Shown here piece by piece: positions 11,721-23,904 of a stretch of 64,000 nucleotides of DNA. The notes under the pieces were generated by a model, which searched no databases, was not told the DNA's origin, and saw only the letters and a program-made list of their open reading frames with translations. A program made the translations under genes and the position numbers. Source of the DNA: Colletes latitarsis. Its lineage: Eukaryota > Arthropoda > Insecta > Hymenoptera > Colletidae. The stretch spans positions 4,960,001 to 5,024,000 of the forward strand of contig NC_135143.1 of the NCBI RefSeq assembly GCF_051014445.1, written 5' to 3'. Position 1 is the stretch's first letter, and the number at the start of each line of letters is the position of its first letter.

Positions 11721-12756
11721 TATATGAATCGATCTGTTCTATAACCTTCTTCCATCTCTCAGGAAGCCTCATTATGCCCTCTTTCCGAAATTGTTGAGGC
11801 TTACTTGCAAAATATTCATCTAGCTGCGTTTTTATTTCGCATATGGATTTGAGAGATTTACCACGGAGAGAATTTTTTAAGGAGAAGAACAAGTAATAAT
11901 CGGATGGAGCAAGGTCTGGGGAGTACGGAAGATGAGGTAGAACACCCCAATCAAACTGTAATAATTTTTGTCTTACGGCCAACGCAACATGCGGTCTTGC
12001 GTTGTCGCGATGGAAAACGAGGCCACGTCGGTTCGCCAATTCTGGCAGTTTTTCTGCTATGGCGGCTTTCAATTGATCGAGTTGATTGCAATATTTGTCA
12101 GCATTGATCGTTCCACCTTGAGGAAGGAGCTCGTAGTACACTGCACCTTTCCAATCCCACCAAATGCACAAAAGAACCTTCTTCGGATGAAGTCCAAGCT
12201 TCGCAACAGTTGAGGGTCTATTTTCCTTAGACCAAGTGCGTGTTCGATGCACATTTTGATACAAAATCCAAGTCTCGTCTCCCGTGACAAGACTCTTTAG
12301 GAAAGGATTTCTTTCATGTCGCTGAAGAAGCAAATCGCACGTAGAGACGCGATTCATAAGGCTGGTCTCCGTCAATAGGTATGGAACCCAAACTTCATAT
12401 CGATACGCATATCCCATCTTGATTAAATACTTATGTACCGTTGTCTTGGGAATGTTAGTTGCATCCACTATCTTACGCACATTATATCGCGGATTTTCAG
12501 CGAGCATAGTCTTGATAAGGACCGTATCCGTCGTTTCTGGGCGGCCGCTGCGGTTTTCATCTTTCAACTCGAAATTGCCAGCTCTAAATATCTTAAACCA
12601 ATTGCGGACGGTCGTAATAGTCATAGTACCACTCCCGTAAACGGTGCAAATCTCGTCTGCAGTGTCCTTTGCACTATTGCCTTTTTTAAAGCAATGAAGC
12701 ATAACATGCCGCAAATGCTTCTTTTGGCTCTCCATATTGAACGGTGCAGAAAACAT
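11721..12756 (-). CDS. Mariner transposase (DD34D), 3' end interrupted
   Basis: Cut-and-paste transposase acting on its own terminal repeats in the nucleus. The likely start is the Met at 12756 (MFSAPFNMESQ). An upstream Met at 12915 would add 53 residues read from the terminal repeat side. The N-terminal helix-turn-helix region (KKHLRHVMLHCFKKG ... TVRNWFKIFRAGN) is followed by the catalytic Asp residues in VTGDETW, HRDNARPH and YSPDLAPSDYYLF. There are 34 residues between the second and third Asp (DD34D). The family's WVPYLLTE and IWWDWKG motifs are present. The frame is open throughout, about 345 residues. The last codons run into the CAGGGTG element at 11720, which adds a spurious tail; the original final codons lie beyond it at 10447-10534. 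Confidence 0.92.
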
Positions 12757-13129
12757 TTTAAAAAAGACTTTGTCACCAACGAAACGTACTTTGAAAGAGG
12801 TCTGGGACGACTGAAACCGATGCCATAAACGGCTAAGAGATAAGCCTGCATGTTTATATAAACATAGCCAGCTAGAGTCATTCATAGCGTGACGCGGAAG
12901 AAACTTATGGGACACCCTAATATATAGCTAAAGCTCATCTTTGTGTAATTATCTATACATTTAAGGTGTTCATTTAAAAACTTGGTATCTAAATATCTTG
13001 AAAACAACACATTTTTGGGAAAAATGTTAAATACAAAGTTACCTGGTTTCAAGGGGGAAATACAATTATTTTATTTATTTGTTATTTGTTGAACGCTTTC
13101 AAGGTTATTTAAAGGATAACCTTGTTTTT

Positions 13130-13490
13130 TCAATGTTCATCGACCATCTTGAAAAAGGTAAAACAATAATGGGAGCGTATTACGCGTCATTACTTGATAA
13201 GTTGAAGGCAGAAATTGCAAAAAAAACGGCCGCATTTGAAGAAAGTGCTGTTCCATCGAGCCAACGCACCAGCTCACACATCGGCGGTCGCCGTGGCCAA
13301 AATTCACGAATTATGCGACATTTTCCTCTTTCCTAAGCTTAAAATATCGCTTGGAGGACACAGATTTCCATCGAACGAGGAGGTTATCTCATACGTAAAT
13401 GCTTATTTTGCGGGGCAAGACACCAACTACTATTTGGAAGGGTTAAAAGGGTTTACAGCATCGCTGGGAAAAGTGTATTGACTTAAAAGG
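13130..13490 (+). pseudogene. Mariner transposase relic (second mariner type)
   Basis: Two frames together encode HLEKGKTIMGAYYASLLDKL followed by KKRPHLKKVLFHRANAPAH, then SAVAVAKIHELC and LEGLKGF. This resembles the catalytic half of an irritans-type mariner. The second catalytic Asp is Ala (HRANAPAH for H.DNAPAH). The stretch that should hold PYSPDLAPSDF is deleted, removing the third Asp. A frameshift at about 13215-13250 also breaks it. It has no recognisable terminal repeats and is a dead fragment. Confidence 0.8.
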
Positions 13491-14477
13491 ACACTATGTT
13501 GAAAAATGAAGCTATATTTGACCAGAGAAATACTTGTTTCTATATTAGGCTCAAAACTTTTCAGACGACCCTCGTACATCACGCTTTCTATAGATTTGTA
13601 AATGCGAAACATGTGTCAAGGTACTCACGCGCCGCAATTTCGTGGCCCTCAAATTTTTTGCACCCCCCGGTATACGTAACTCCCGCCTCCGTCTGTTCGA
13701 AAACTTCCACGTGAAATTTCTCGCGCGGTCAGCGAAATTCCTCGTTAGCCAGGAAATTTGGCATAACCGCGTTGTTTCGCGATATAACACGCGGAATGTC
13801 AAATTCGTACAGTGTCGCAATGAGCGTTCGCCGCCATTTTACCATTCTCAAACGATAACACGTTTCTCGCGTGTTCGCAAGTTTTTTCACCCTCGTTCAG
13901 CCATGAAGAATGTTCGCCCGGGACGAGGGCTGGTCTTTTTAATCACCGAGTACGTACACCTCGATGCATAATTTCATTCCCCCCTCTCACGTCGTAGTTC
14001 GCTCAAATCATGGTTGCGTTAATTAAGCAGCGTCGGAGCCCGAAAGGAGTCTCAGGTTCTGAGTTTTCATATTTGCCGAAACAGCTTGGCATTCAGCAAT
14101 GAATATGTAGTGTTTAATTTATCGCGTTAGCTACATAACATGTAGCTTCATACGCGGACTACGAGAGGTTCTATTGGGTTCAAACGTTGACCTAGCTATT
14201 CAGTTCGTTCGCACTGTACTGGTTTCGTGCGTGCTGGATAGATACGTACATACAAGATGGCGCGCTGCAGACGGGTTACAGTAGTGTCTTCAGTCGAAAA
14301 TTCCAGCTAACCGTATAGACTTCATGGTCGAGCACCTGGATCACTGTCATAATCGTTGCCGTATCGGATGGTGGATCTGGCTCGTCATCACAGTGTCACG
14401 ACCCGTGATCAAAAATAAAAATACTAAATGGTCTAGTTATGTATTTCATCTCATGGAATTGATAGTAACCACTAACA
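13491..14477. other. Unassigned, GC-richer intronic stretch
   Basis: High-complexity sequence between two mariner-type insertions. ORFs here on both strands have no recognisable domain. I see no repeat structure in it. Confidence 0.4.
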
Positions 14478-16303
14478 CAGGGTGGGGCAGTAACTATTAG
14501 CACCTCAGATATCTTCGAAACTATAAGTTTCACAGAAATATTTGCTAAAGTAAATTGCACAGTACGAAGGGCGCTATTGGGTGGCGATAATAGTTTTTTT
14601 GCAGGTGGAGGTACTTCGGATATTTGAAGGTCGCATCCATTTTTTTAAATGGATCGGTATGTTTTTGCTTCCGTATCACGATAGAGGATCTTAAAACGAG
14701 TTCAACGACCTATTACACAAGGTCATTGAAGGTCATAGAAAGTAGAAAAAGGCGATAATACTTACGGTTTTGGTAGTAAATGAAACATGTTTATAGTAGG
14801 TGTTCGAAATGATGACCATCACTGTCGATGCACCGTTGGATTCTTTTTACGATTGATTGACTTGCAAGTCTTACAGCGTCAGAACTTATTGATGCACAGG
14901 CTACAATAATTCGCTGTTGCATATCGTGAGATGTAGTTGGTACTTCTTTGTACACTTTCTCTTTCAGTGTTCCCCACAGAAAGAAATCTAAAGGTGTTAT
15001 GTCTGGTGAACGAGCTGGTCACGATATTGGACCGTCGCGTCCAATCCAACGATTTCGAAATTTTTCATTGAGTTCCCTTCGCGCAATCGATGAATAATGT
15101 GCTGGGCATCCATCATGTTGATACCACATGGTTTGTCGTGTAAATAAAGGTAACTCTTCTAGCAAAAGACCCAATGTATCCTTAATAAAATTAGCATAGA
15201 CGTTGCCATTCAAATTTCCATTGATAAAATAAGGTCCAATAATTTGATCACCTATGATACCGCACCATACATTCACAGACCATTGTTTTTGATGTTCAAC
15301 CTGTTGCAGCCAATGTGGATTTTCCACTGCCCATAAATGCATGTTATGCAAACTAACATTCCCGTGATTTGTGAATGTTGCTTTATCAGTAAATAAGACG
15401 GTATTAAAAAAAAGCTCATTGTTTTGAATCTGACGTATAGCCCATCGACAAAACTCAACGCGATTCATGAAGTCGTTCCCATGCAATTCTTGGTGAAGAC
15501 TAACGTGATACGGATGAAATTTGTGACGGTGCAAAATGCGAAGTACGCTCCTCCTACTAATGCCAGATTCGCGTTCAATTTGTCGCGAACTAATATGAGA
15601 ATTTCTAGACACACTAGCGAGCACACCGATTTCCATTTCTTCGTTAATTACTCGTTTCTGGCGTTCACTTTTACGAACACTTAAACTACCGGTTTGCCTA
15701 AGTTTATCATACACATTTTTAAATGTTTGACGCGAAGGCTGAGACCGATGTGGATATCGTTCAGCATACAAGTTTTTCGCCCTTACAGAATTTTGTTGGC
15801 ATTCGCCATAAATAAGAAGCATATCAACCTGCTCTGTAAACGGATACATCGTGCCGGATTGACCGATTTATCGATACTAATCTTATGATGTTTATCTTAC
15901 TCTGCAAACTATTAAAGTGTCCTTCAAGCAGTGTTTATTCTCAGTGAAGTAAACGGTAAGCATTACGCATTCCTCTACTGTTGGCAATACGTATGTTTCA
16001 TTTACTACCAAAACCGTAAGTATTATCGCCTTTCTCTACTTTCTATGACCTTCAATGACCTTGTGTAATAGGTCGTTGAACTCGTTTTAAGATCCTCTAT
16101 CGTGATACGGAAGCAAAAACATACCGATCCATTTAAAAAAATGGATGTGACCTTCAAATGTCCGAAGTACTTCCACCTGCAAACAAACTATTATCGCCAC
16201 CCAATAGCGCCCTTCGTACTGTGCAATTTACTTTAGCAAACATTTCTGTGAAACTTATAGTTTCCAAGATATCTGAGGTGCTAATAGTTACTGCCCCACC
16301 CTG
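14478..16303 (-). mobile_element. Tc1/mariner-type transposon with long terminal repeats (1826 bp)
   Basis: The ends are CAGGGTGGGGCAGTAACTAT and AGTTACTGCCCCACCCTG. Near-identical inverted arms of about 310 bp follow (left about 14478-14790, right about 15995-16303), carrying for example ATCCATTT(A)AAAAAATGGAT and the AATGACCTTGTGTAATAGG block. TATA follows the right end; the left flank is ACA. Between the arms lies a transposase on the minus strand. Confidence 0.9.
14791..15849 (-). pseudogene. Transposase (DUF4817-type HTH plus DDE), one nonsense codon
   Basis: It starts MYPFTEQVDMLLIYGECQ and continues with a helix-turn-helix region (SQPSRQTFKNVYDKLRQTGS) typical of DUF4817-type insect transposases. 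Catalytic motifs are LFTDKATFTNHG, YQHDGCPAHY and, after the break, SPDITPLDFFLWG. The open part ends at 15019 with TGA where the family has TGG (Trp, in the run before PARSPD). The frame then stays open to TAA at 14791-14793. This single change appears to be the only inactivating lesion, so the copy looks recent. It occupies the centre of the element with 310-bp terminal repeats. Confidence 0.88.
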
Positions 16304-18848
16304 TATAATAAATGAGCCACTCAGATGACAAACTGATCAAGTCCATAAAATGATAACTAGAGAAAAGTGATGATGTTACAGAAGTAATATTATTTAATTA
16401 TCCTAAGAATTTACGATTATCAATAATGTATGTATTAGGTAGCATGTAATAAATACAGTGATATAGACAATTAGTGAATCGTTATTAAATTTTTTTTTAC
16501 ATTTTTAAATTGAAGTGTATTTGAAAAATTAATAACAGTATTACTAATAACAGAATTAGTAAACGCTCACATCTCCAACAATATATTTTCTCATTTAAAG
16601 ATATGGTTAGAGTCATTAGACTCTTTTTCACATTTTCTAAATTCCAGAGAGTATTTTTGTACAACAAAATGAAACATATCTAGTCTTTCATTTTCGGACT
16701 AAAATTAGTTTTTTTTATGTACCTTGAATTGATATTTTCAACTGCTTTTAAATGCTCTTTCTTGAGATAATTTGTTTTTAGAATCGGTAAGGAATAACGA
16801 ATAACAACAAAGTTATCGCTACAAGTTATTTAAACAATGAATTTGATTTGTTCGTAATTGTTTTATCTGTTTGTTATTTATTTATATTTAGATGTATTTA
16901 AAAATATATATAGCTTGTTTTGTCTTTATTATATGCACAGAGAAATATTTGTCTTAATAAATTATTTTATGTTAACAATTAAATTTTAAATGTATAAATA
17001 TGACTAACATATCAGTAATATGTAAATAAGACTATTTGAATTGAAAATTGACTTTCCACTTTGCGTCACTTAGGCCCACTGCAACAGCCTTAGAGCAGGC
17101 AAAGGTATTAAAACGTACAGGGTGTCCCAGTTATTGTGATGCAACCGCGAAGGTGATTTGCAAAGAAAAGTTAAATATGTAAAATTTAGAAATTGCTGGG
17201 TTACGCATACGATTCAGTACGAATTTTCTGACAATGAGTGAGTCTGGCCATAAGTTGTTATTTCTACTGTGCTGGATATTCGTGAGCATTTTCGTGTCAA
17301 TTATACAAAGTGTTCGCAACTGGTGGTACGAGTGATAATATAGTCATTTTATTTAAGAAAATGAATCAGAAAATATAGAATAAAATTTTATCATACGACG
17401 CTTTATTTGCAAGAAAATTCGCTTAAAAATTCGTGAAGTACGTGTAGCAATGGAGTACAACTTGCCTAACGTGTTCGTCCATTATTTATTAATTCTACCG
17501 TGTTTGATGTTCACGTGTATTGGTGAACATACTGTACTATTTGATGGAATTAGTTATGACTAATTAAAAATCGATAACATGAACGGAATATAGATTATAC
17601 TATTGTATATCTCATTCATTAACACCATTACAAGTAGAAATGACCAGTACTGGACAGATGCGCTAGCAAAATGATACTCATGCGCACCCATGCCTCAAGA
17701 ATTTCTAGAAATAATTTTTTCAAAAGTGAAACATCCTATGAAAATATTTTTATTTTACAGTGTTTAAAAGCTATTGTAATTTCCGCATCTTTAGGTATTT
17801 ATTTCTCAAAAATCGAATATAATTGCTACTTATTAATTTCTGGAATTACTTATTGCTGCTATTTAAACATTTACTTGTTTTTTAATTAATTAAGCTGTTT
17901 CTTATTCTTTGTGTAATAATAAAATTCATAATTTGTAAAAATTTTGTAATATCTTGGTGTCAGTAATCAATAAAACAGCTCAATTATTGAAAGTTTTCGA
18001 TAAAATTGTAATTAGAAAAATCGAAAGTATCGGACAAAGTAAAAGTATTAAATATTCTATACTTTATACACAAATATCTAGTCTTCGAGTTTGTTAATAT
18101 CTCCTAATATAATATAAGACAAAATAACGATTATAGCATAAGGTTTCATTTTTCAAAATTTCTCTTACAAATATATAATTAGGAACCTAAAATAACAGTT
18201 ATCTCATAAAATTAACAAAAGCTAGTGTATTATTTACGTTGAATAATCGTAAAATGTAAAGAAAATTGTCATAAAACTACATGGTTAAAAAATATTGTTT
18301 CCTAAACATTTAGTTACTGATAATAATTATAAATGGCCGAACATTCTTTCTTTGGCAATAATTGATAAGGGAAATTTTATTTCGATTGCTCAAAATAATT
18401 ATAAGAGAAATGTTTCTTATCTATGACTATTTTGAGCCGCCGAAATAAATTTCTCTGGTTAATAACTGTTATAAACGGTTCAAATAAAAAATGACTATTA
18501 TTAGTAACCGAAATAAATTTTCCTCATTGACGATTATTATGAGCGAAATAATCGAAACAATAAAAATTGTTTGATCGTTTATAATCGTTATTTGTAACCG
18601 AAAAAATTTTAGTCAAAAAAGTGATGGATATACAACTATTGTTTCCATTTTGGATATAACAATCACGTTTCCCGTTTAGAACAGAACCAAGCTAACAGGT
18701 TTTCGATTTATGGGACCGTTCTGTTCCACCGTGTGTCGTCTCAGCAACAGATGTTAATATTACTGGTTTCCAGCATGTCATTCTGTATAAACACATATAC
18801 AGAGGGGTCGCGGTATTAGATTTGTGACTTCAACTCATTACCCTGCAG
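16304..18848 (+). other. Intron sequence before exon B
   Basis: Very AT-rich. It contains a stretch at about 16492-16550 that also occurs inside the foldback element at 56608-56660, and a lone CAGGGTGTCCCAGTTATTG transposon-like end at 17118. Imperfect repeats of AACCGAAATAAATTT occur at about 18380-18610. No gene is supported. Confidence 0.5.
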
Positions 18849-19140
18849 AGTGCACCATACTGCATGCGGAAGGTCTCGAGCGAGAAGCTAACCGGAAACG
18901 CACAGTTCGAGGGCTACAGCGTCGATTTGATTTTCGAGATATCGAGAATCCTCGGCTTCAATTACACGTTCAGATTGGTGCCGGATGGACGGTACGGGTC
19001 CTATAACAAGCAGACGAAAGAGTGGGACGGTATGATGAAAGAACTGCTTGATCAGAAGGCCGATCTAGCGATCGCCGATCTCACCATCACGTACGAACGG
19101 GAACAGGCCGTAGACTTCACCATGCCCTTCATGAATCTAG
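18849..19140 (+). CDS. Receptor exon B: ligand-binding half S1
   Basis: This exon encodes 97 residues plus one base, starting SAPYCMRKVSSEKL and ending DFTMPFMNL. It forms most of S1, the first half of the glutamate-binding clamshell. FEGYSVDLIFEIS (residues 20-32 of the exon) and DGRYGSYN are family landmarks. The conserved Arg that holds the agonist alpha-carboxyl group is R84 of the exon (19098-19100, in TYEREQAVDF). The usual Pro-Leu-Ala/Thr motif just before it reads Asp-Leu-Thr here (D77 at 19077-19079). The acceptor is CCCTGCAG ending at 18848 and the donor GTAAGT starts at 19141; the exon leaves in phase 1. An out-of-frame ORF over the same region is a shadow. Confidence 0.96.
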
Positions 19141-19258
19141 GTAAGTCATTTGTATAACGCAATCACAGAATGTCTAGTGGTTTTTAACCTGGGGTCCACA
19201 GACCTGAAGGGGAAATAAAATTTTAGAGCCCCACGAATTTGCACATAAAAATATTATA

Positions 19259-20298
19259 CAGAGAGATCGGCTATCCCTGAGACAAATTTTAATAGGAGAT
19301 TCTAGAAGCCAAAATAAGATGAAAATCAAGAATATCAATTTCTTGACTGAGGCTTTGTTAAATAGTTATTAACGTTTAAAGTTCCAACCGTACTGAATTC
19401 TTTTCTCGAAATTGCGCAAGATTTCGGGGATATGTCTATTCACCAAAAATGATTGCAACTGACCCCCGCAACCGAAAATAATTTTTTCAGAATTAATTAA
19501 AAATTTTTTTTTCGTCGAAAAATTTAGGCAGCTGTCGATTTTTCTTCAAAATTCCTTTTTCATTTTTAGTAATTTTGTTTGACACCTTACAGGAAAGTTG
19601 TCTAATACTTTTTTGTAGGTACCTATGAGCTCTACTTCAGAAAAAAGTTTCATTGAAATATATTCACAATTGTAGGAGTTATGGGTGTTTGAAAATTGGA
19701 CCATTTTTATGGGGTTTTTCACATTTTACAGGATCAAGGAAAAACTTTTCCAATATTTTTAGAATTTCTACATATTCTCTACTAAAATACGCGTTGATTG
19801 CTTTTTTAAATATTAAAATCGTCCAATCCGTTCAGAAGTTATGATGTTTTAAAGATACGCATGAAATTTCAGTGAAACATATCGACGCTATGGTCAGACA
19901 TGAAATTTTCGGTGATGAATTTTTTTCACGAAACTGAGTAGGATTTCGGGGGTATGTCTGTTGACCAAAAATGCTTGCAATTGACCCCTGCAACTAAAAA
20001 TAATTTTTCCAAGACAATTCGAAAGTCTTTTTTTTCACCCAAAACTTTCAGCACTTACTCGAATTTTTTTCTCGAAAGTGGATAGGACTTCGGAAGTATG
20101 TGTATTCACCAAAAATGATTGTAATTGGCCCCCACAACCAAAAATAATTTTTCCAGAACGATTTGAAATTTTTGAATTTAATTGTTGATAACTTTTTAAC
20201 GAAGCCTCCATCAACAAATTGCTATTCTTGATTTTCGTCTTATTTTGGCCTCTAGAATCCTCTATTAAAATTTTTCCCAGGGGTGGCCGAACACCCTG
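19259..20298 (+). mobile_element. CAGGGTG-TIR element, copy 4 (1040 bp)
   Basis: The left end is degenerate (CAGAGAGATCGGCTATCCCTG after TATA) and the right end is intact (GGTGGCCGAACACCCTG before TA). The core, ATGAGCTCTACTTCAG at about 19625, is in plus orientation. It starts 118 bp after exon B. Confidence 0.88.
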
Positions 20299-20745
20299 TA
20301 TGTGGAATTATATTTGAAATTAACTATCTATATTATAATTAATAAATATTTATTGAAAAACTATCGTTTTTATACAATAAATTCGTTTAATAAAAATATT
20401 AAATAACATAAATATAAATCAATATTTGGGTGGTTTTTTCGATTCCACAAATCTAGAATATAAATATTTCAAAGTTAAAATAGCGTATCCAATACGGTGG
20501 ACAAAATAGTCAAAACCAACCTGGTTCGGCAATATATCCACCATATTAGGGCTGCCATTTTGAATTTGGTATTCAGTCATCAATTTGCTATTCGTAATCA
20601 GTAACATTAAACACTCTCGAGTAACAAGTTTCGCCAGAATATATTGAAAGGAAAAATTTGTGTAAAATGGTTAACATTACGCGAAAATATGTGTATTGGT
20701 TTGATAAGAATCGTACGATACATAATGGGAATTCTCAATTTTCAG

Positions 20746-20884
20746 GAATCAGCATACTGTACCGTAAGCCCATAAAGCAACCGCCGAATCTGTTTTCGTT
20801 TCTCAGCCCTCTGAGCCTCGACGTTTGGATTTACATGGCGACGGCTTATCTCGGAGTTTCCGTGCTGCTCTTCATACTCGCCAG
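20746..20884 (+). CDS. Receptor exon C: M1 transmembrane segment
   Basis: With the G carried over from the previous exon this reads GISILYRKPIKQPP, then FSFLSPLSLDVW and the hydrophobic M1 helix ending GVSVLLFILA. The landmark GISILYRKP is typical of kainate and AMPA subunits. The acceptor is TTTTCAG ending at 20745. The only donor that keeps the frame into the following pore exons is GC at 20885 (CCAG|GCAAGTG), so this is a GC-AG intron. The exon is 139 nt, enters in phase 1 and leaves in phase 2 with AG, completed to AGA or AGG (both Arg) by the two alternative next exons. Skipping this exon would shift the frame. Confidence 0.94.
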
Positions 20885-20890
20885 GCAAGT
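20885..20890 (+). promoter_or_regulatory. Non-canonical GC 5' splice site
   Basis: The junction reads CCAG|GCAAGTG. No GT near the end of M1 preserves both the protein match and the reading frame, while GCAAGT is the textbook consensus for the minor GC-AG class of introns. The intron runs 7269 nt to the Arg pore exon or 11236 nt to the Gln pore exon. GC donors are weaker than GT and are often found at alternatively spliced junctions. That fits the choice of exon immediately downstream. Confidence 0.85.
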
Positions 20891-22879
20891 GAATCCATTT
20901 TGCCAATTCTCGATAAAAAAAATCATACATGATCGGCGAAATTTTGTATCCGGACGATCCGATGGAAACAACTCTGCACACTATCCAATATGCTTCGCAC
21001 AGTCGATCGAACGTCCATTGGGTTAGGAACTTGACAAACTATCAGTGTGAATTCTCTGCTATTACAGGATTTCAGAATTTAAGCATGGTATCGAAACAAA
21101 TTAGCAAGGCGCAAAGTATATTACTTCCGTCAGAAGGGTTGCAGATTATTTTTTCGGAAAGTATCAGGGGTAGTAGAACTTGCATAAGAACTATTCAAAA
21201 CAAATGCTACAAATTTCAAAGATCATTGCTTCTGCAATGAATAAATAAAACTTAAAAGGATGGCTAATAGGAACGTTATTATTTATCGGAATAACACAAT
21301 CGTTTTTTCGATTGTTATTATATCTATACCATAAACGATTCGATGAAACTTAATCTTTCAATTTTGTATACAAAATGCATTACAAAGTTGTGCCGTTTTA
21401 ACAGCTTCCACCATTTTTAACATTTATCTAAAACATTTTAAAAATGTTTCATATTTAAGAACTTACAAAGGAAACGATTACGCAATGTATTTGGTTTATT
21501 TTAATTTTTACTCTTTACGTCTACGTATATTTTGCTTTTGTTTTTACAACCCTTTTTGCTCAACTATAAATTTTCCTCCTTGTCGGGATTTCTTTTCAAA
21601 TGAAATCTATTTAGCCACTTAATTATTGACACATCTTCCATCTAAAATTCTTTTCATATTATAATCTAATCCTTCCGTTTCGTCACATTCCATAAGAAAC
21701 ATTGTTTCACAATAAAAAATATAAGCTACTTTCTTTACTATTCTCCTCCGCACAATATGTATTCATTATTTTCCATATTTCCACATCTAGCTCAAGCTAT
21801 TCATTTTCTGACTATTCTTTTTCTGTCTGTCAAAATACTCTGGAATCGGAAAGCACTTTATGTGTTTGTACCATTATATTATGGCTTTTCTGTCCATTTA
21901 TATTGTACTTGCATATTATTTAAATGAATAATGCACCATCGGAAACCATTCTCGATCCCCAATGATAAATTCAAATTAAAAGAGTAATAACACTAGGAGT
22001 ATCTGATATTAGGAACATAATTATACATATAAAACTATTATAAATTTTTAATCTAACAATAAAAATCTTTTTCTTGTGTTTTTTATTTTTTCGTTGGCTA
22101 AAAAAAGTATTTTTTTTAAGCATATTTATATTTTCTATATTCACCTTCTTATTTGTTGCTGCCATTTTTGAGTATCTATTATGAGTATCTATTATGAGCT
22201 ACTTTTAACAAGTACGTATATTTTTACTATGATAATATAAAACAAAGTTTTAATAACTTGCATTTCAAATCTTTTTCGATGTAAAATTCTAATAATTGAT
22301 CGCCTATAAAGAATATCGTTCAGTTTTTAATACAAAACCTTGCTAATAAATTACTTAATTTAAGATAATATTTGTTATTTTGGAAAATATCGATAGTGAT
22401 TTTCAATTTTATAATATAAAATCTTCACAAGTTAGTTATCTAATATTCTTAATATATCCAATAAATTAACTAAACATGTATTGTTCAAAATTCTTCAGAA
22501 ATATCACCTAAAAAAGCTAAACTACTCAAACTTAGATACTCTGCATCCATTAATTGTAAAATGGCGACAATTCGGACTCAACGAAAAATTTCTGACTTAA
22601 ATATTTTTATTATCGAAATATGTCTAGATAAAAAATTAAATCCCTACATCTAATCATTATGTATTATAAAATTGTGCATATAAATTACAGAATCGCTAAT
22701 AATTATTTAGTTATCTTTAGAATAAATTTTTATCATATATGATACACAAAAGTGATCAGAAATTGGATTCTGATAAAGAATTGAAACCATAATGATAGAT
22801 TAAAAAGTAATGTCGTTTCTTTCAAACAACAAAAAAAACATTTAAAAGCCAATAACAATTTTACATAGATTGCGGTATA
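20891..22879 (+). other. Intron sequence after exon C
   Basis: AT-rich. Short ORFs (for example 20929-21240 and 21702-21923) read into intron and lack recognisable domains. No repeat ends are seen. Confidence 0.5.
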
Positions 22880-23904
22880 CAGGGTGTTCGGCCACCCCTG
22901 GGAAAAATTTTAATGGGAGATTCTAGAGGCCAAAATAACATGAAAATCAAGAATATCAATTTCTTGACTGAGGCTACGTTATAAAGTTATTAAAAAGTTA
23001 AATTAAAAAATTTCAAATCATTTTGAAAAAATTATTTTTGGTTGTGGGTATCAATTACAATAATTTTTGGTCATTACACATACCCCCGAAATCCTACTCA
23101 CTTTCGAGAAAAAAATTCATTACCGAAAATATAGTCTGAGGCCTAAAATGGTTCCCCGAAATTTCATGCGAATCTTTAAAACATCATAACTTCTGAACGG
23201 ATTGGAGGAATTTAATGTTTCAAACGGTAAACAACGCGTATTTTAGTGGAGAATATGTAGAAATTCCAAAAATATTCCAAAAGTTATTTTTTGACTTTGC
23301 AAAATGAGAAAAACCTCTAATAGATGGTCCAATTTTCAAACAGTCATAACTCCTACAATAGTGAATGTATTTCATTGAAATTTTTGATAGAACTAGAATT
23401 CATAGATACCTACAAAAAAGTATTAAACAACTTTTCTGTACAGCGCGAACCAAATTTATTAAAAATGAAAAAAGTATTTTTAAGAAACATCGACAGGGAG
23501 TAGGTGCTTGAATTTTTCGATGAATAGAAAAATTTCAAATCGTTCTGGAAAAATTATTTTTATTTAGTGGGGTCAATTATAATTATTTTTGGTGAATAGA
23601 CATACCTTCGAAATACTAACAAATTCAATAATTAGATAAATTTTTTTAGAAAATTAAGACATTTCAAACCGTTCTAAAAAAATTATTATTTGTTGCACGG
23701 GTCAATTACAATCATTTTTGGTGAATAGGTATACCCCCGAAATTCTGCGCATTTTTGAGAAAAAAATTCAATACGGGCGGAACTTTAAACGTTAATAACT
23801 TTTTAATGAAGCCTCAGTCAAGCAATTGATATTCTTGATTTTCGATTATTTTGGCCTCTAGAATCTACCATTAAAATTTTTCCTAGAGGTGGCCGAACAC
23901 CCTA
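22880..23904 (-). mobile_element. CAGGGTG-TIR element, copy 5 (1025 bp)
   Basis: It starts CAGGGTGTTCGGCCACCC and ends GGCCGAACACCCTA (last base changed), with TA and TATA flanks. The core is in minus orientation (ACCTACAAAAAAGTATTA near 23408). It carries more mismatches than most copies. Confidence 0.87.

Larger units (their letters stand above)
10447..12920 (-). mobile_element. Mariner transposon, near-intact, with a nested insertion
   Basis: The terminal inverted repeats are TTAGGTCGTCCCATAAGG at 10447 and GAAACTTATGGGACACCCTAA ending at 12920. TA target duplications sit at 10445-10446 and 12921-12922. Subtracting the nested CAGGGTG element (1186 bp) leaves about 1.29 kb, the canonical mariner length. 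The transposase is on the minus strand and is essentially intact. Confidence 0.93.

Noticed and set aside
17118..17320. CAGGGTGTCCCAGTTATTG as the start of another transposon
   Set aside because: Only one end is recognisable and no matching inverted end was found nearby. Noted in the intron entry, not called as an element.
18824..19006. ORF overlapping exon B in another frame
   Set aside because: Shadow of the receptor exon; the S1 frame matches the family without gaps.
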